Origin: Levilactobacillus acidifarinae DSM 19394 = JCM 15949
Lineage (GTDB): Bacteria; Bacillota; Bacilli; Lactobacillales; Lactobacillaceae
NCBI RefSeq assembly: GCF_001434835.1
Contig: NZ_AZDV01000026.1
Span: 462,073-526,072 of the forward strand
Length of the DNA: 64,000 nucleotides
Direction of reading: 5' to 3'
The notes below the pieces were generated by a model, which saw only the letters and a list, made by a program, of their open reading frames with translations, was not told the origin of the DNA and did no database searches. Both the position numbers and the translations under genes were made by a program. Below, one piece after another: positions 63,214 through 64,000 of the stretch; the first letter of the stretch is position 1, and each line of letters begins with the position of its first letter.

Positions 63214-64000
63214 TTATTTAACCGGAACTTCCTTCATGACGTAAGCTTCGATCACATCATCAACCTTGATGTCGTTGTAGTTTTCGATGGTTAACCCTAA
63301 TTCAAAGCCTTGCTTAACTTCCTTGGCATCGTCTTTGAACCGCTTCAAGCTTCCCAACTTACCTTCGTAAATTACGACGCCGTCTCTGATTAACCGGACG
63401 TCACTGTCGGACGTAATCTTCCCGTCAGTCACCATCCCACCGGCAATCGTGCCGACCTTGGAGGCGTGGTAGATTTGCCGAATTTCAACTTGTCCGATCA
63501 CTTGTTCTTCGTAAACCGGTTCCAGCATCCCCTTCATCGCCGCTTCGATTTCATCGATGGCGTTGTAGATGACGTTGTGCAAGCGAATATCAACCTTATC
63601 ACTATCGGCTTGAGACCGTGCCTGTGGCGTTGGCCGCACGTTGAACCCAATAATGATGGCGTTTGAAGCTTCCGCTAAGGTCACATCACTTTCGTTAATG
63701 GCCCCCACGGCGGAGTGGATGATGTTGACCCGTACACCGGAAACATCGATCTTCTGTAAGCTCCCGACTAAGGCTTCGACGGAACCTTGGACGTCGGCCT
63801 TAATAATCACGTCAACTTCCTTCATTTCGCCTTCCTTTAAGGAATCAAACAGGTTGTCCAGCGTGACGTGGCTGGTGTTTTGACGTTCCTTCACTAAGGC
63901 ATCCTTCGCCCGTTCTTCACCGGCAGCTCTGGCCGTCTTTTCGTCGTCAAAGACCACGAAGCGGTCCCCGGCTTCAGGCACGTCGCTCAGCCCAGTGATT
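63214..64000 (-). CDS. infB: Translation initiation factor IF-2, C-terminal part (gene runs off the window)
   Basis: IF-2 is the GTPase that places fMet-tRNA on the 30S subunit. The frame is open to position 64000; the visible ~261 residues are the C-terminal part: end of domain II ([21 protein letters not shown]), domain III ([34 protein letters not shown]) and the fMet-binding C2 domain ending [13 protein letters not shown]. The GTP-binding domain is beyond the window. Identity is secure. Confidence 0.95.
   Translation of the reverse strand, partial: ITGLSDVPEAGDRFVVFDDEKTARAAGEERAKDALVKERQNTSHVTLDNLFDSLKEGEMKEVDVIIKADVQGSVEALVGSLQKIDVSGVRVNIIHSAVGAINESDVTLAEASNAIIIGFNVRPTPQARSQADSDKVDIRLHNVIYNAIDEIEAAMKGMLEPVYEEQVIGQVEIRQIYHASKVGTIAGGMVTDGKITSDSDVRLIRDGVVIYEGKLGSLKRFKDDAKEVKQGFELGLTIENYNDIKVDDVIEAYVMKEVPVK

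Overview
The window comes from a fairly GC-rich member of the Lactobacillaceae. I favour Levilactobacillus or a close relative, as an inference from gene content and order only. The supporting features are a dltXABCD operon with DltX, T-box leaders on glyQS and hisS-aspS, a CtsR box at clpB, CIRCE elements at hrcA-grpE-dnaK-dnaJ, PepT and PepI peptidases, GTG and TTG starts, and a 28+33 bp type I-E CRISPR array. Most genes lie on the minus strand.

Layout: 1-3500 holds clpB (5' part), pepT, a Nif3-like gene and trmK. 3600-7900 holds an MMPL exporter, an Rrf2-type regulator and a YxeA-like secreted protein, sitting between trmK and the dnaG-rpoD operon (8016-11001). 11289-16690 is the most accessory-looking part: pepI, a 41-residue membrane peptide coupled to an SRPBCC protein, an Rgg-like regulator, a second orphan DltD, a secreted protein and a TetR regulator with a perfect operator. 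16768-26176 is housekeeping (glyQS with T-box, recO-era-dgkA-ybeY-phoH, a GNAT gene, yqeY, an oxidoreductase, rpsU).

26356-31505 holds a PPDK regulatory protein and a poly(glycerol phosphate) wall teichoic acid operon that ends in nfo. 31640-44117 holds yitT, msrA, hisS-aspS, an amidase, a fructosamine-kinase-like gene, a HAD phosphatase, dtd, rel, rsmE and prmA. 44118-48960 is a second accessory zone: several short unknown genes, mscL, a structured non-coding gap and a CRISPR array of 18 repeats and 17 spacers with no cas genes beside it. 49026-64000 holds lepA, dltXABCD, the hrcA heat-shock operon, ribF, truB, rbfA and the 3' part of infB.

Themes: envelope charge and wall polymers recur (dltXABCD, orphan dltD, tagB/tagG/tagF-like genes, amidase, undecaprenol kinase-like dgkA). 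Stress control recurs (clpB/CtsR, HrcA/CIRCE, rel, mscL, msrA). Several genes lie directly behind intrinsic-terminator-like hairpins (clpB, dnaG, prmA, truB), which suggests partial termination at operon junctions. Strongest leads for something new are the membrane peptide/SRPBCC/Rgg locus beside the orphan DltD, the cas-less I-E array with a TATAAT box almost touching its leader-side repeat, and the structured gap at 44537-45174.
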